A DNA stretch of 64,000 nucleotides. Origin: Crateriforma spongiae. GTDB taxonomy: Bacteria > Planctomycetota > Planctomycetia > Pirellulales > Pirellulaceae. Within the stretch, counting starts at the first letter, position 1. Each line of letters begins with the position of its first letter. The translations under genes and the position numbers were made by a program. Location: positions 310,001 through 374,000 of the forward strand of contig NZ_JAAXMS010000006.1 in the NCBI RefSeq assembly GCF_012290005.1. The letters run 5' to 3'. This document shows positions 7,390 to 16,591 of the stretch, piece after piece. A model generated the notes under the pieces. That model saw only the letters and a list, made by a program, of their open reading frames with translations, was not told the DNA's origin and did no database searches.

Positions 7390-10300
7390 TCACCGGCCGT
7401 AAACCGCACCTTGGTAAAGATGAAACGTCCCGCCCTCGGGCAGTCCCACGCGAATGAAACGTCCACGGGTGTTCGGCGGCAATTCGATCATCCACTGGCT
7501 TTGTGGCTTCTGTGCTTGCCAGACTTCGCGGTAATTCTTTCCGTCGTCCGAAACCCAAACCGTCAGTCCATCGGCACGTTCTTGCAACCCGGTTCGATTC
7601 CGCAACCACACGTAACGAATCTCCGATGGCCGAGCCAATCGAATGGTCACGTGCGGGTTGTCGGTATCGTGATCACTGTGGAACGCAAAGTCGAAGGCTT
7701 CGCGCGGCACGTCGCTTAGGAACAAGTACGACTCGTCATTCCATCCGGAATTGCTGAATCGCCCGCCGAAGCGAATGTGGGCGTCACGTGAGATTTCTTG
7801 GAAACCGTCGTGTGACCGCAGTTTGACGTCTTTCTGTTGCAGTCCGATCCAACCGTCACGGTCGCGTGTGCCGCGGATCGATTTTTGTGACGACAGGTAA
7901 CTGATCAAGTCCAAGAATTCGATCGGGGCGATGGTCTTGATCAAACCTTCAGGCATCGAACTGGCCTTTTTGGGCTGAACAAAATCGATGTCGTCCTGCA
8001 GGATGTCGACTTGTTTTCCGTCGGCGATGCCGAGTGACAGAACTTCATCGGTTTCCTTCAACACAAAACCCGTTTGCACCACGCCGTCCAGCGTCAATAC
8101 GGTCACCGTTTCGAATCCTTTGGCGATCGTGTCATTGGGATGGATGATCGCCGTGATCAGTTGCTCCTTCGTCATTCGCGATCCAATGTCGCTCAAGTCG
8201 GGGCCAAACTTTTTGCCCAGGTCACCGATCATGTGACAGGCCGAACAAACTTGTTTGAAAACGCCTTCGCCACGTCGGCTGCTGCCGCCGCGTAAGCCGG
8301 CCAAGGTGCGGATGGCGTTGTGCCGATCGATTTCGGATGCATCTTCGTTTTCGGCGATCTCCAGCGGTGTCACCGCCGCACCGCCCGGTCCGGTCTTGCG
8401 TTGAAAGCGAACCAGATAGTCTTTCGCCGTTTGCGACGAATCGGCCAGAAAGTCGTCACGTTTTTGGGCCGGTTCCCAGACGGGCTGTAACGCATGCAGG
8501 GTGTGTTCCAGCGTGTAATCGATCCAGTAATCCATCGATCGCTCGGCCGCGCTTAGCGCGATTTCCAGCGACCGCATGGTGTGGATGAAGCTGAGACCAC
8601 GGACCGCTTCCAAGCGGACGCGCGGGTGCGGGTCGTCCATCGCACGTTCCAGGTATTCGATCAGCGCCGGCTGGCGATCGCGTTCGTTGGTCAGGACATG
8701 GATCGCCGCGGCGCGAGCCCGATAGTCGTCGCACGCCAAGATGCGATCGACCAATGCAGTGTCGACGGCGCGGAACGCTTCCTGTAACCACAGTCCTTCG
8801 CACCATTGTTGCGGGTCGTCGGTCGCGTTGACGTGACGCTTCACCGCCGCCAAGACTTCCGTTCGGTCACGATCCCACAGTTCGCGTCGGGCGCGATAAC
8901 GTGTGCGGGGTTCGTAAACGCTGAGCTGTTGGACTAGTTCGTCCACCGTTTTGTCGGCTTGCGTGATCGGCTGCAGCAACGGTTTGTTCTTATTGACCAA
9001 TCGATACACACGACCGTGTTTGTGGTCGCGGTTGGGGTCACGTTGTGAATACTGCATGTGACCGATCAATGCGTTGCACCAATCGCCAAACCAAACCGCA
9101 CCGTCGGGACCGATCTTCGGATCGACCGGACGAAAAATGATGTCGGTCGATGACAACAGGTCATCCACACGCCGGCCGTCGAATCCCGCGCCGTCGGATT
9201 CGTTTTGCAATTCGAACCGTGGCATGCCGTGCATGTTGATCACGCACGCATAGATGAATTGCCCCTGCATGTCATCGGGCAGGTGTCGCGACAGCAAAAA
9301 TTCGTTGCCCACCGCCGGTCGCATGCCTTCGTTGTCGAAGTTCGGCTCCAGTGTCCGTCGGGTGTTCACTTCGAATCCCGACAGCGGGCTGGTCCAGTGT
9401 TGTTTGGCGTTGGTGCCATCGCCGACCATGCCGTTGCCCCAGGGATCAAATACCAGGCACCATGGATTGCCATAACCGGGAGTGCGAAAGTGTTGAAAGC
9501 TCAGGCTGTGAGGATCCAACACATAGCATCCGGCGGTTCCTTTGTTTCGAAACGCTCCCCAAGGTGTTTCCAGGGTGGTCGACAAAGAGATGCCTTCCAG
9601 CATGTGGAGCCGTCCACCGTGGGACCATTCCCAAGCGCCGACCGTGTGGTGAGTGTCATCGGTCGCGATGCCATCGACGACGGTTTCGACCAGATCGGCG
9701 CGGTCGTCGCCGTCGGTGTCTTTTAGAAACAAGATTCGCGGTTCGTCGACGACCAGGACGCCGCCATTGTAAAACTCAAATCCCGTTGGACAGATCAGCT
9801 TGTCATAGAACGTGATGCACTTGTCCGCCCGGCCGTCGTTGTCGCTGTCTTCGAAAATCAACAAACGGTCGCTGGGACGCTCGGCACCCGGTTGCCATTG
9901 AGGGTAATTCGGCATACACGAAACCCACAAACGCCCCCGGTTATCGAAAGCAATCTGGTTCGGGTTTGCCAGTTCGGGAAATTCACGCTCCGATGCAAAC
10001 AGTTGGACCTCCATGCCGTCGGGGACCGTCATCATCTGGATCGACTGTTCCGGCGTCGGGTATTCCAGCACCTCCGGTTCGCGCAGCTTGCGAAAATTTT
10101 CATCTCGCGTGCCGAACATCGTCTCCGGGGTGAACAGGTCGCCGGTGTTCGAATCGTCGGGCTGTTCGGGCACGTCACGACCGGCGGCCAAGTCCCAGAT
10201 GTATTGATCGCGGACTTCGACGATCCCGCGGATCTTTTTGTATTCTCTCGGGAACGTTTCGGTGTCCCAGGTGCGGCGGCCGCCATAGACATACCAACCG

Positions 10301-11049
10301 TTGAGCATTCGATAGTCTTGCAAGTGAAACCAAGACTTATCGTTGACCCAGCGGCGGACGTCTTCGAATTTGGACATCCCGATTCCGACCGGATGGTTGT
10401 CGCCAAAGATCGCCGTGTCGATCAGTCGGCCGACCAAGCGATCGCCCGCTTCGTTGACGTGAACACCGTTGATCGTGAACTGAGCCCCGGCTTCCTTTTG
10501 GAACTCGGCCAGCGTGGGCGTGAAAAGGTCGACAAAGCCGTGTCCGTCGTCGTCGGCCAGTTGCCGAATCGCTTCGGTGTACGCGGCCAGATTGCGATTG
10601 TGTTGGACGCCATTGGGCTGCAGCGGGTTGCCGGTCGGCTCAAACGCGATCGGGCTGACCAAGATGAACGAGGGCTGCCGGCCGTCTTGGGTGAAACGTT
10701 CGGTTTGCTGTTTCAGATAATCGCGATAGTCGGCGACGAAAGCTTCCAAAGCCGCCGGATCGGTACCGGCGAACGATTCATTGAACCCGAAGAAGCACAG
10801 GAACGTCTGGGGGTCGAACACCTCCAGCGGGTCGTCGATTTTGGTGTAATTGCTGGGGCGTTGTTGGTTTCCGACTTCGTCGGCCGGCCAACCGAAATTG
10901 CGAAAGCGAATTTGTTTGTCGGGAAAACGCGTGTGCAACAGCGCTTCGAAATGCCCGTACTGGTTCATCCGCTCGGCCAGCGAATTGCCGACCGCGACGA
11001 CTCGTTCATTTTGGCGAATCGGCCAAACTACGGCGTCTTTTTTTTTTCC
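7390..11049 (-). CDS. SGNH - PVC-type beta-propeller - HEAT - cytochrome c - discoidin-like protein; downstream half of a frameshifted ThuA fusion
   Basis: About 1219 residues follow the frameshift site. In order: an SGNH-hydrolase-like domain ('VVAVGNSLAERM', 'FFGFNESF', 'INGVHVNEAGDR'); a planctomycete membrane-bound-dehydrogenase propeller (DUF7133) with Ca-binding-like 'DSDNDGRADK' and 'DTDGDDRADL'; HEAT-like repeats; a class I cytochrome c with heme site CSACH near residue 932; and a C-terminal discoidin-like domain. No ATG, GTG or TTG lies in frame between 11130 and the SGNH Ser codon; the first in-frame ATG comes after it. Translation should therefore enter from the ThuA frame by a -1 shift on the A10 run. 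The likely role is extracytoplasmic sugar oxidation or hydrolysis passing electrons to the heme; the substrate is unknown. If no shift occurs this half is not made. Confidence 0.8.
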   Translation of the reverse strand, partial: GKKKDAVVWPIRQNERVVAVGNSLAERMNQYGHFEALLHTRFPDKQIRFRNFGWPADEVGNQQRPSNYTKIDDPLEVFDPQTFLCFFGFNESFAGTDPAALEAFVADYRDYLKQQTERFTQDGRQPSFILVSPIAFEPTGNPLQPNGVQHNRNLAAYTEAIRQLADDDGHGFVDLFTPTLAEFQKEAGAQFTINGVHVNEAGDRLVGRLIDTAIFGDNHPVGIGMSKFEDVRRWVNDKSWFHLQDYRMLNGWYVYGGRRTWDTETFPREYKKIRGIVEVRDQYIWDLAAGRDVPEQPDDSNTGDLFTPETMFGTRDENFRKLREPEVLEYPTPEQSIQMMTVPDGMEVQLFASEREFPELANPNQIAFDNRGRLWVSCMPNYPQWQPGAERPSDRLLIFEDSDNDGRADKCITFYDKLICPTGFEFYNGGVLVVDEPRILFLKDTDGDDRADLVETVVDGIATDDTHHTVGAWEWSHGGRLHMLEGISLSTTLETPWGAFRNKGTAGCYVLDPHSLSFQHFRTPGYGNPWCLVFDPWGNGMVGDGTNAKQHWTSPLSGFEVNTRRTLEPNFDNEGMRPAVGNEFLLSRHLPDDMQGQFIYACVINMHGMPRFELQNESDGAGFDGRRVDDLLSSTDIIFRPVDPKIGPDGAVWFGDWCNALIGHMQYSQRDPNRDHKHGRVYRLVNKNKPLLQPITQADKTVDELVQQLSVYEPRTRYRARRELWDRDRTEVLAAVKRHVNATDDPQQWCEGLWLQEAFRAVDTALVDRILACDDYRARAAAIHVLTNERDRQPALIEYLERAMDDPHPRVRLEAVRGLSFIHTMRSLEIALSAAERSMDYWIDYTLEHTLHALQPVWEPAQKRDDFLADSSQTAKDYLVRFQRKTGPGGAAVTPLEIAENEDASEIDRHNAIRTLAGLRGGSSRRGEGVFKQVCSACHMIGDLGKKFGPDLSDIGSRMTKEQLITAIIHPNDTIAKGFETVTVLTLDGVVQTGFVLKETDEVLSLGIADGKQVDILQDDIDFVQPKKASSMPEGLIKTIAPIEFLDLISYLSSQKSIRGTRDRDGWIGLQQKDVKLRSHDGFQEISRDAHIRFGGRFSNSGWNDESYLFLSDVPREAFDFAFHSDHDTDNPHVTIRLARPSEIRYVWLRNRTGLQERADGLTVWVSDDGKNYREVWQAQKPQSQWMIELPPNTRGRFIRVGLPEGGTFHLYQGAVYGR

Positions 11050-12098
11050 GGCCGGTCGCGTGCTTCGAAGACGGGCGACCCTTTCGGATCGGGCATGGAG
11101 GGTGACCGGCCCAAGCCGAAATCGGCGGGCTGTAGGTCGGCGTTCTTCCAGTACCCTTCGGTACGAATGAAGCCATAGAAGCTGGGATAGAACGGATCGA
11201 CGAATGCGACATCGGCCGACGCGGGGACGTCCAGGCCTGTCAAATGATACGTGGCATTGACCACCAAGCGTCGCAGGTCTTCGTCCGCCAAGTCGATTGC
11301 CGCGCCGGCGGTGGTGCAGAACGACGTGCCCGTGCCGCCGTCGGGGGCGGTGTAGGTGTGCAGCCAAGCAAACGGTTGCATCGGAGCGTTCAGTTCGCCG
11401 TCGACGTTGACGGACTTGGGATCCAACGATTCGGTGACCGCACCGCGAAGCAACACGCGGTCGGCGTCGGTCAAGTGGGTGACGCCGTACACGTCACTGG
11501 GCACAAAAATTTCGCCGACGCCGTTTAAGATCGGATGGTCGGCATATTCTTTCTGGACGACGCCGCGGGCCCCTTGGACTTTGTGTTTGCCGTGGTGATT
11601 CACCCATTCTTCGCCCAAGACACGCAGTCCCCATTTGTCATAAGAAATGTCGCCGCCGAAGGATTGGTCGCCTTTGAATCCGTGTGTCGATGTTCGCAAA
11701 CCGATGATCGGTTTTCCGGCGTTCAAGTAGGCCGTCATGTGGGCGGCGTCGGCCGCCGACGGCGTACGGAATCGTGTGCCGACGATGATCAGGTCGGCAT
11801 CGTCCAGCGTTTCCCAGCCGCGGACGCCGGTGTGATTGTTCGGGTCGATGTAGGTGCCGTCCTCGGACATCGAAAACAAGACGGTGCAATGAAAGCCATG
11901 CTTTTGGCTCAGGATCTTGCCCAGCATCGGCATCGCTTCTTCGGACCGATATTCCTCATCACCGCTGATCAGGACGACGTGTTTGCCGTTGCCGTCGCCC
12001 GGTGGGGTGAACACCAGCCGATCGTCGGCGGCGAAAACGGGGGACACAAGGAACATCGCGGAGCAAAACGCGACGACGCGAGACAGAACCGAGGACAT
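11028..12098 (-). CDS. ThuA-domain protein; upstream half of the frameshifted fusion
   Basis: 356 residues in the zero frame. The start 'MSSVLSRVVAFCSAMFLVSPVFA' is a signal peptide. The ThuA-like fold, a class-I-glutaminase-like domain seen in trehalose-utilisation proteins, follows: 'KHVVLISGDEEYRSEEAMPM', 'DDADLIIVGTRFR', 'KPIIGLRTSTHGF' and 'TYTAPDGGTGTSFCTTAGAA'. In planctomycetes such domains occur in secreted carbohydrate-linked proteins. The zero frame stops at TAG just after the A10 run, but a -1 shift there continues into the SGNH/propeller/heme frame for a total of about 1569 residues. The ATG at 12098 was chosen because the longer frame upstream is not family-like. The gene diverges from the GH-sulfatase gene across 370 bases. 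Confidence 0.85.
   Translation of the reverse strand: MSSVLSRVVAFCSAMFLVSPVFAADDRLVFTPPGDGNGKHVVLISGDEEYRSEEAMPMLGKILSQKHGFHCTVLFSMSEDGTYIDPNNHTGVRGWETLDDADLIIVGTRFRTPSAADAAHMTAYLNAGKPIIGLRTSTHGFKGDQSFGGDISYDKWGLRVLGEEWVNHHGKHKVQGARGVVQKEYADHPILNGVGEIFVPSDVYGVTHLTDADRVLLRGAVTESLDPKSVNVDGELNAPMQPFAWLHTYTAPDGGTGTSFCTTAGAAIDLADEDLRRLVVNATYHLTGLDVPASADVAFVDPFYPSFYGFIRTEGYWKNADLQPADFGLGRSPSMPDPKGSPVFEARDRPEKKKTP
11038..11047 (-). promoter_or_regulatory. Run of ten A residues joining the ThuA and SGNH frames (slippage site)
   Basis: On the minus strand the sequence is CCGGAAAAAAAAAAGACG. The zero frame reads GAA AAA AAA AAG ACG CCG TAG; the -1 frame reads GGA AAA AAA AAA GAC GCC and stays open for about 1,200 codons. 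Such runs support ribosomal -1 shifting or polymerase slippage that adds one A. A one-base homopolymer error in the assembly is the main alternative. Confidence 0.65.
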
Positions 12099-12468
12099 GG
12101 ACGCTCTGTTGAAACAGGTGGGGCTTGGACGGGGTGGGGACAGGCTGGCCTGTCGAGAAGTGTCGCAGTATAGATCAAACCGACGCCGGGGTGGCGTTGC
12201 CGATGGTCCACCAGGTCTGGCCGAATGCGGCCCGCCCAGCCGTCGGTGATATCTGTTCAGTGGCGGCGGCGTGCGGCACGAGCGCCGGGGTCTCGTGGCT
12301 GGTGGGTGCCGCGACTCTGGCGGATCGCCGCGATGGAGGTGGCTTTGACTTTTTTGACCATGACCGCTGTGCGATCGTCGTATGTTGTTGCGCACAAGCC
12401 TGTCGCGTGAATGCATCCCACGTTGCATCGACGCCAGGTCCCCGCCATTGCCTTCCTTCCCACCTTTG
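12099..12468. other. Divergent intergenic region between the ThuA and glycosidase-sulfatase genes
   Basis: These 370 bases hold the promoters of two large divergent genes. On the minus strand TATACT (12172 to 12167) is a reasonable -10 about 60 bases before the ThuA start, without a clear -35. No operator-like repeat was recognised. No credible gene is seen. Confidence 0.5.
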
Positions 12469-15400
12469 ATGCTCCTTCGATTCATGTCCCCCCGAATTTG
12501 GTTGATCGCGTTTCTTGCCGTCTGGTCCGTTCCACTTGCCACTCCCGTGTTGTGTTCCGCGGCGGATCGGACGTCCGACGGCGATGGCCCGGTTGATCCC
12601 GTCTTCAATCGTGCGCCGCTTGCGGCCAAGCCGTACAGCGAATTGCCGCTCGGTTCGATCCAGCCACGTGGCTGGCTGCGCGATGAATTGCAGCGGATGG
12701 CCGATGGGATGACCGGTCACCTGGACCAGTGGTATCCCGAAGTCTGTGGCGATCGCAACGCGTGGCTGGGTGGCGACGGGGACACGTGGGAGCGTGGTCC
12801 GTACTGGATCGATGGTCTGTATCCCCTGGCCAAGTTGTTGGACGACCGTGACTTGGAAGCCAAGGCGATGCGGTGGATCGAATGGACGTTGGCCAACCAG
12901 CGTGAAAGCGGTCAGATCGGCCCCTACGGAATCAAGTCCGCCGATCGCACCGTACCGCCGCCACGCGGTGCGCAAGTGTTGAAGCCGGACGATTGGTGGC
13001 CGCGGATGGTGATGTTGAAGATCTTGCAGCAACACTACATGGCCACCGGCGATCCGCGAGTGGTCGAAAGCTTGACACGGTACTTTCGATTCCAGTTAAG
13101 CGAACTTCCCGAGCGACCGTTGCATGATCCCGACAATCCGGCCAGCGGATCATGGTGGGCCGCCCAACGTGGTGGCGACAATTTGATGGTCGTGTTGTGG
13201 TTGTACAACGTGACCGGCGATGCGTTCTTGTTGGAATTGGCCGATCTGATCCATCAGCAAACCGTCCCGGTGACGGATTGGTTTTCGCCGGGCGTGGACA
13301 ACATGATCCGTCGCCGCGGTGACCAGGGGGACGCGCTGCACTGCGTCAACTTGGCCCAGATGATGAAGACGCCGGTGATCCGTTGGCAGCAGGACCAAGA
13401 CCATCGTCACCTGGCTGCGGTGGCCAACGCGCTGGCCGACATACGCACGTTCCACGGACAACCGCATGGGCTGTACGGTGGCGACGAAGCGATGCATGGC
13501 GATGCACCGGATCGTGGCAGTGAGCTGTGCACGGCGGTGGAGATGATGTATTCGCTGGAAAAAATGTTTGCGATCACCGGCGATGTTTCATTCGGCGACC
13601 GTCTGGAAAAGATCGCGTTCAACGCCTTGCCAACTCAGTGCACCGACGACCATCACGCAAGGCAATACTTCCAACAAACCAATCAGGTGCAGTGCACGTT
13701 CGGGTCGCGTGACTTTTTCAACGACCACGGCGACCGAGTCGTTTATGGGCTGTTGAGTGGTTATCCCTGTTGTACTTGTAATCTGCACCAGGGCTGGCCC
13801 AAGTTTGCACAGCATTTGTGGATGGCATCGGCCGACGGCGGGTTGGCTGCGGTCGCCTATGCACCGTCGGTGGTGACCACTCGGGTCGATGGCAATCGAA
13901 CGGTGACGCTTTCGATGGACACGGGGTACCCGTTCCACTCGGACATCGCAATCGATGTCAGTGTCGACGGCGGTGCGGTGTCATTTCCGCTGCACGTTCG
14001 GATTCCCGCGTGGGCCGAAGGTGCGCAGGTCCGCGTCAATGACGGAGCGATGCAATCGGTGGACGCCGGCACGATGCACGTGCTTGCGCGACGCTGGGAA
14101 TCGGGTGACCGTGTGGAATTGCGTTTCCCCATGCCCCTGCGCAGTACCACTTGGTTTGCGCGATCCAAGGCGATCGAACGCGGGCCGTTGGTGTTCGCCC
14201 TGGATGTCCCGGCCCGGTGGGATGACGTCATTCAGCCGCGTCCCGATGGGGTTCCCGAAACGGCGATGCACCGCGGCTATCGCGAAGCCCACCCGAAGCA
14301 GCGGTGGAATTACGCGTTGCCCGGCGCGGTTGTGAACCAGCCGGACGCCAATGTCCAGGTCGACGTCGCCGATTCGATCCCCGACAACCCGTGGACCAGC
14401 GAAACCGCCCCGGTGCGTTTGACGACCGTGGGGATCCGATTGCCCGATTGGACGGTTCATCGCAACAGCGCCGCGGTGCCACCGCTGAGCCCGGTGGATT
14501 TGCCCAAGGATTTCCAGCGTGACGAAATCACGTTGATCCCCTACGGCGCGACAACGCTGCGTGTGACCGAATTCCCGTGGGTTCGTAATGCGGATGCTTC
14601 GCTGGCGTTCACGCCGGATCAGTGGAAGTTTTCCCGTGCCTTTGCGTCGTACACGCACCCCAACAACACGGCCGATGCGGTGCGGATGCCGATCAAGCCG
14701 GTTTCTTCGTCTGACAAGTCGCGGCCGCGTTGGACCAGTTGGCCGCAACGTGGCCAGGATCAATGGATCGAAATTCGTTTTGATGGTCCCAGGGAATTGC
14801 GATCCTTGGGCGTCTATTTTTATGACGATCAACGCGGGATCCGTCCGCCGGGCGATTGGACCGTGCAAACTGACGACGGTGATGGCTGGAAAGACGTCAC
14901 GTTGCCGGCTGGTACGACGTACAAGGCCAAGATTGACCAGTACAACGACGTCGACTTGGGCGGCATCGTGACCAGGGCGGTTCGTTTGTCATTGCGGCCA
15001 TCCGGTACAGACAAATGCATCGGAGTGATGGACGTTCGCGTCGACAGCCGTCCGGCCGACACGTCATCGGCGTCACAAGAAGATTCGCAGGTCGGGGTGG
15101 CGTCGACCGACCCGCGTCCGAACTTTGTGTTCTTGATCACCGACGACATCAGTCCGGATGACCTGAGTATTTACGGCAACGGTTTTGTGTCGACGCCGAA
15201 CCTGAAGCGGCTGGCCGATCGTGGGCTGGTGTTTGACAACGCCTATTTGACGATCAGTTCTTGTTCGCCCAGTCGATGCAGCATGATCACCGGTCGGTAT
15301 CCGCATAATACCGGCGCTTCGGAGTTGCACCTGACGTTGCCGGAGGATCAAACCACGTTCGTCCAACTGCTGCGTGATGCCGGTTACCACACGATGATCT

Positions 15401-16476
15401 CGGGAAAGAACCACATGGCACCGCCGCAACAGTTGGGGTTCGTTGAATCCAGCGATGCCAAGCCCGCCGGGGCGGAAAAGTGGGTTCAGCACTTGCGGGA
15501 CCGTCCCGCCGATCGGCCGTTCTTCGCTTGGTTTGCTTCGCATGATGCCCACCGGGCGTTCGAGATCACCGACGACGCACCGGTTTACGATCCCGAGCAG
15601 GTGAAGGTGCCGCCGATGATGTACGACGGACCGGAAACGCGGGCCGAGCTGGCCGGTTTTTATCACGAAGTCAGTCGGACGGATCACTTCTTGGGCAAGG
15701 TCATGGATGAACTGCAGCGTCAGGGCATCACGGATAACACCTACGTGGTTTATTGCAGCGACAACGGTCGGCCGTTTCCCCGGTGCAAGACGTATCTGTA
15801 TGACAGTGGCATTCAAACCCCGTTGGTCGTCGCGGGCCCGGGGGTTGCCGTCGGGCGGACCGAATCGTTGGTCAGCTCGATTGACTATGCGGGGACGTTT
15901 TTGGAATTGGCGGGGCTGGAACATCCGGACACCGTTCAGGGCGTCAGTCTGGTGGACGTGTTCCAGGATCCGGACGCTCGCGTGCGAGACGTGGCGTTTG
16001 CAGAGCGAAACTGGCACGTTTACCAGAACCACCAGCGTGCCGTTCGTGCGGGCGACTGGTTGTACATTTGGAACGCGTGGCCGGACCGATACAGCGTCGC
16101 CGGCGAAAGTTCGTCGTACGTGTTTGCCGCGGTCCGTGAACTTTGGCAGGCGGCCGAGCGCGGCAAGCTGAATGACGCGCAGGCCTTGCTGACTCTGCCC
16201 CAACAGCCGGCGGAGATGCTGTTCAACGTCCGCAATGATCCCTACCAATTCGACAACTTGGCGGACGAAGCACGCTATGCGGAAACCCTGGCCACGATGC
16301 GAGGGCTGTTTCGTGATTGGGAACGCGAGACCGGCGACTGTGTGCCGCAGCAGCCCACGCCCGACCGGCAATCGCTGCACAAAGGCGGCGGTGGCAACAC
16401 CAAACGCGGCCAACAGCCGGGGCAGGCCAACGGTGCGACGGAGATCAATGCGGCGGGCCCGGTATGGATCGACTGA
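12469..16476 (+). CDS. Fusion of GH127/DUF1680-type glycosidase, discoidin-like domain and sulfatase
   Basis: 1335 residues, exported (signal peptide about 1-31, 'LIAFLAVWSVPLATPVLCSAA'). Residues about 45-660 are a DUF1680/beta-L-arabinofuranosidase-type barrel. 'GSELCTAVEMMYSLE' (near 350) and 'GYPCCTCNLHQGW' (near 432) carry the Glu, Cys and Cys-Cys set that binds zinc and supplies the Cys nucleophile in GH127. Residues about 705-845 resemble a discoidin (F5/8C) domain. From about 883 a type I sulfatase begins: 'RPNFVFLITDDISPDD', then CSPSRCSMITG with Cys932 as the predicted formylglycine. A low-complexity Gly/Gln tail ends the protein. The start could also be the ATG at 12484. Both activities on one chain suggest a sulfated, arabinose-type side chain, by inference. 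Confidence 0.9.
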   Translation: MLLRFMSPRIWLIAFLAVWSVPLATPVLCSAADRTSDGDGPVDPVFNRAPLAAKPYSELPLGSIQPRGWLRDELQRMADGMTGHLDQWYPEVCGDRNAWLGGDGDTWERGPYWIDGLYPLAKLLDDRDLEAKAMRWIEWTLANQRESGQIGPYGIKSADRTVPPPRGAQVLKPDDWWPRMVMLKILQQHYMATGDPRVVESLTRYFRFQLSELPERPLHDPDNPASGSWWAAQRGGDNLMVVLWLYNVTGDAFLLELADLIHQQTVPVTDWFSPGVDNMIRRRGDQGDALHCVNLAQMMKTPVIRWQQDQDHRHLAAVANALADIRTFHGQPHGLYGGDEAMHGDAPDRGSELCTAVEMMYSLEKMFAITGDVSFGDRLEKIAFNALPTQCTDDHHARQYFQQTNQVQCTFGSRDFFNDHGDRVVYGLLSGYPCCTCNLHQGWPKFAQHLWMASADGGLAAVAYAPSVVTTRVDGNRTVTLSMDTGYPFHSDIAIDVSVDGGAVSFPLHVRIPAWAEGAQVRVNDGAMQSVDAGTMHVLARRWESGDRVELRFPMPLRSTTWFARSKAIERGPLVFALDVPARWDDVIQPRPDGVPETAMHRGYREAHPKQRWNYALPGAVVNQPDANVQVDVADSIPDNPWTSETAPVRLTTVGIRLPDWTVHRNSAAVPPLSPVDLPKDFQRDEITLIPYGATTLRVTEFPWVRNADASLAFTPDQWKFSRAFASYTHPNNTADAVRMPIKPVSSSDKSRPRWTSWPQRGQDQWIEIRFDGPRELRSLGVYFYDDQRGIRPPGDWTVQTDDGDGWKDVTLPAGTTYKAKIDQYNDVDLGGIVTRAVRLSLRPSGTDKCIGVMDVRVDSRPADTSSASQEDSQVGVASTDPRPNFVFLITDDISPDDLSIYGNGFVSTPNLKRLADRGLVFDNAYLTISSCSPSRCSMITGRYPHNTGASELHLTLPEDQTTFVQLLRDAGYHTMISGKNHMAPPQQLGFVESSDAKPAGAEKWVQHLRDRPADRPFFAWFASHDAHRAFEITDDAPVYDPEQVKVPPMMYDGPETRAELAGFYHEVSRTDHFLGKVMDELQRQGITDNTYVVYCSDNGRPFPRCKTYLYDSGIQTPLVVAGPGVAVGRTESLVSSIDYAGTFLELAGLEHPDTVQGVSLVDVFQDPDARVRDVAFAERNWHVYQNHQRAVRAGDWLYIWNAWPDRYSVAGESSSYVFAAVRELWQAAERGKLNDAQALLTLPQQPAEMLFNVRNDPYQFDNLADEARYAETLATMRGLFRDWERETGDCVPQQPTPDRQSLHKGGGGNTKRGQQPGQANGATEINAAGPVWID

Positions 16477-16591
16477 CGCCGATGCGTCAAAACGGTGGAG
16501 CCACCGACGGCCTTGTTAATAATGTGGCCCCGCCGCCAGTGGGGCTTCTGAATATTGGATACACGTCACCCTGCGAAAAGTCGCCCCAGCT

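Noticed and set aside
11050-11367. Independent start at 11367 for the heme-propeller gene
   Set aside because: The extension is Arg/His/Gly-rich nonsense overlapping the ThuA coding sequence. The natural entry is by the shift at the A10 run.
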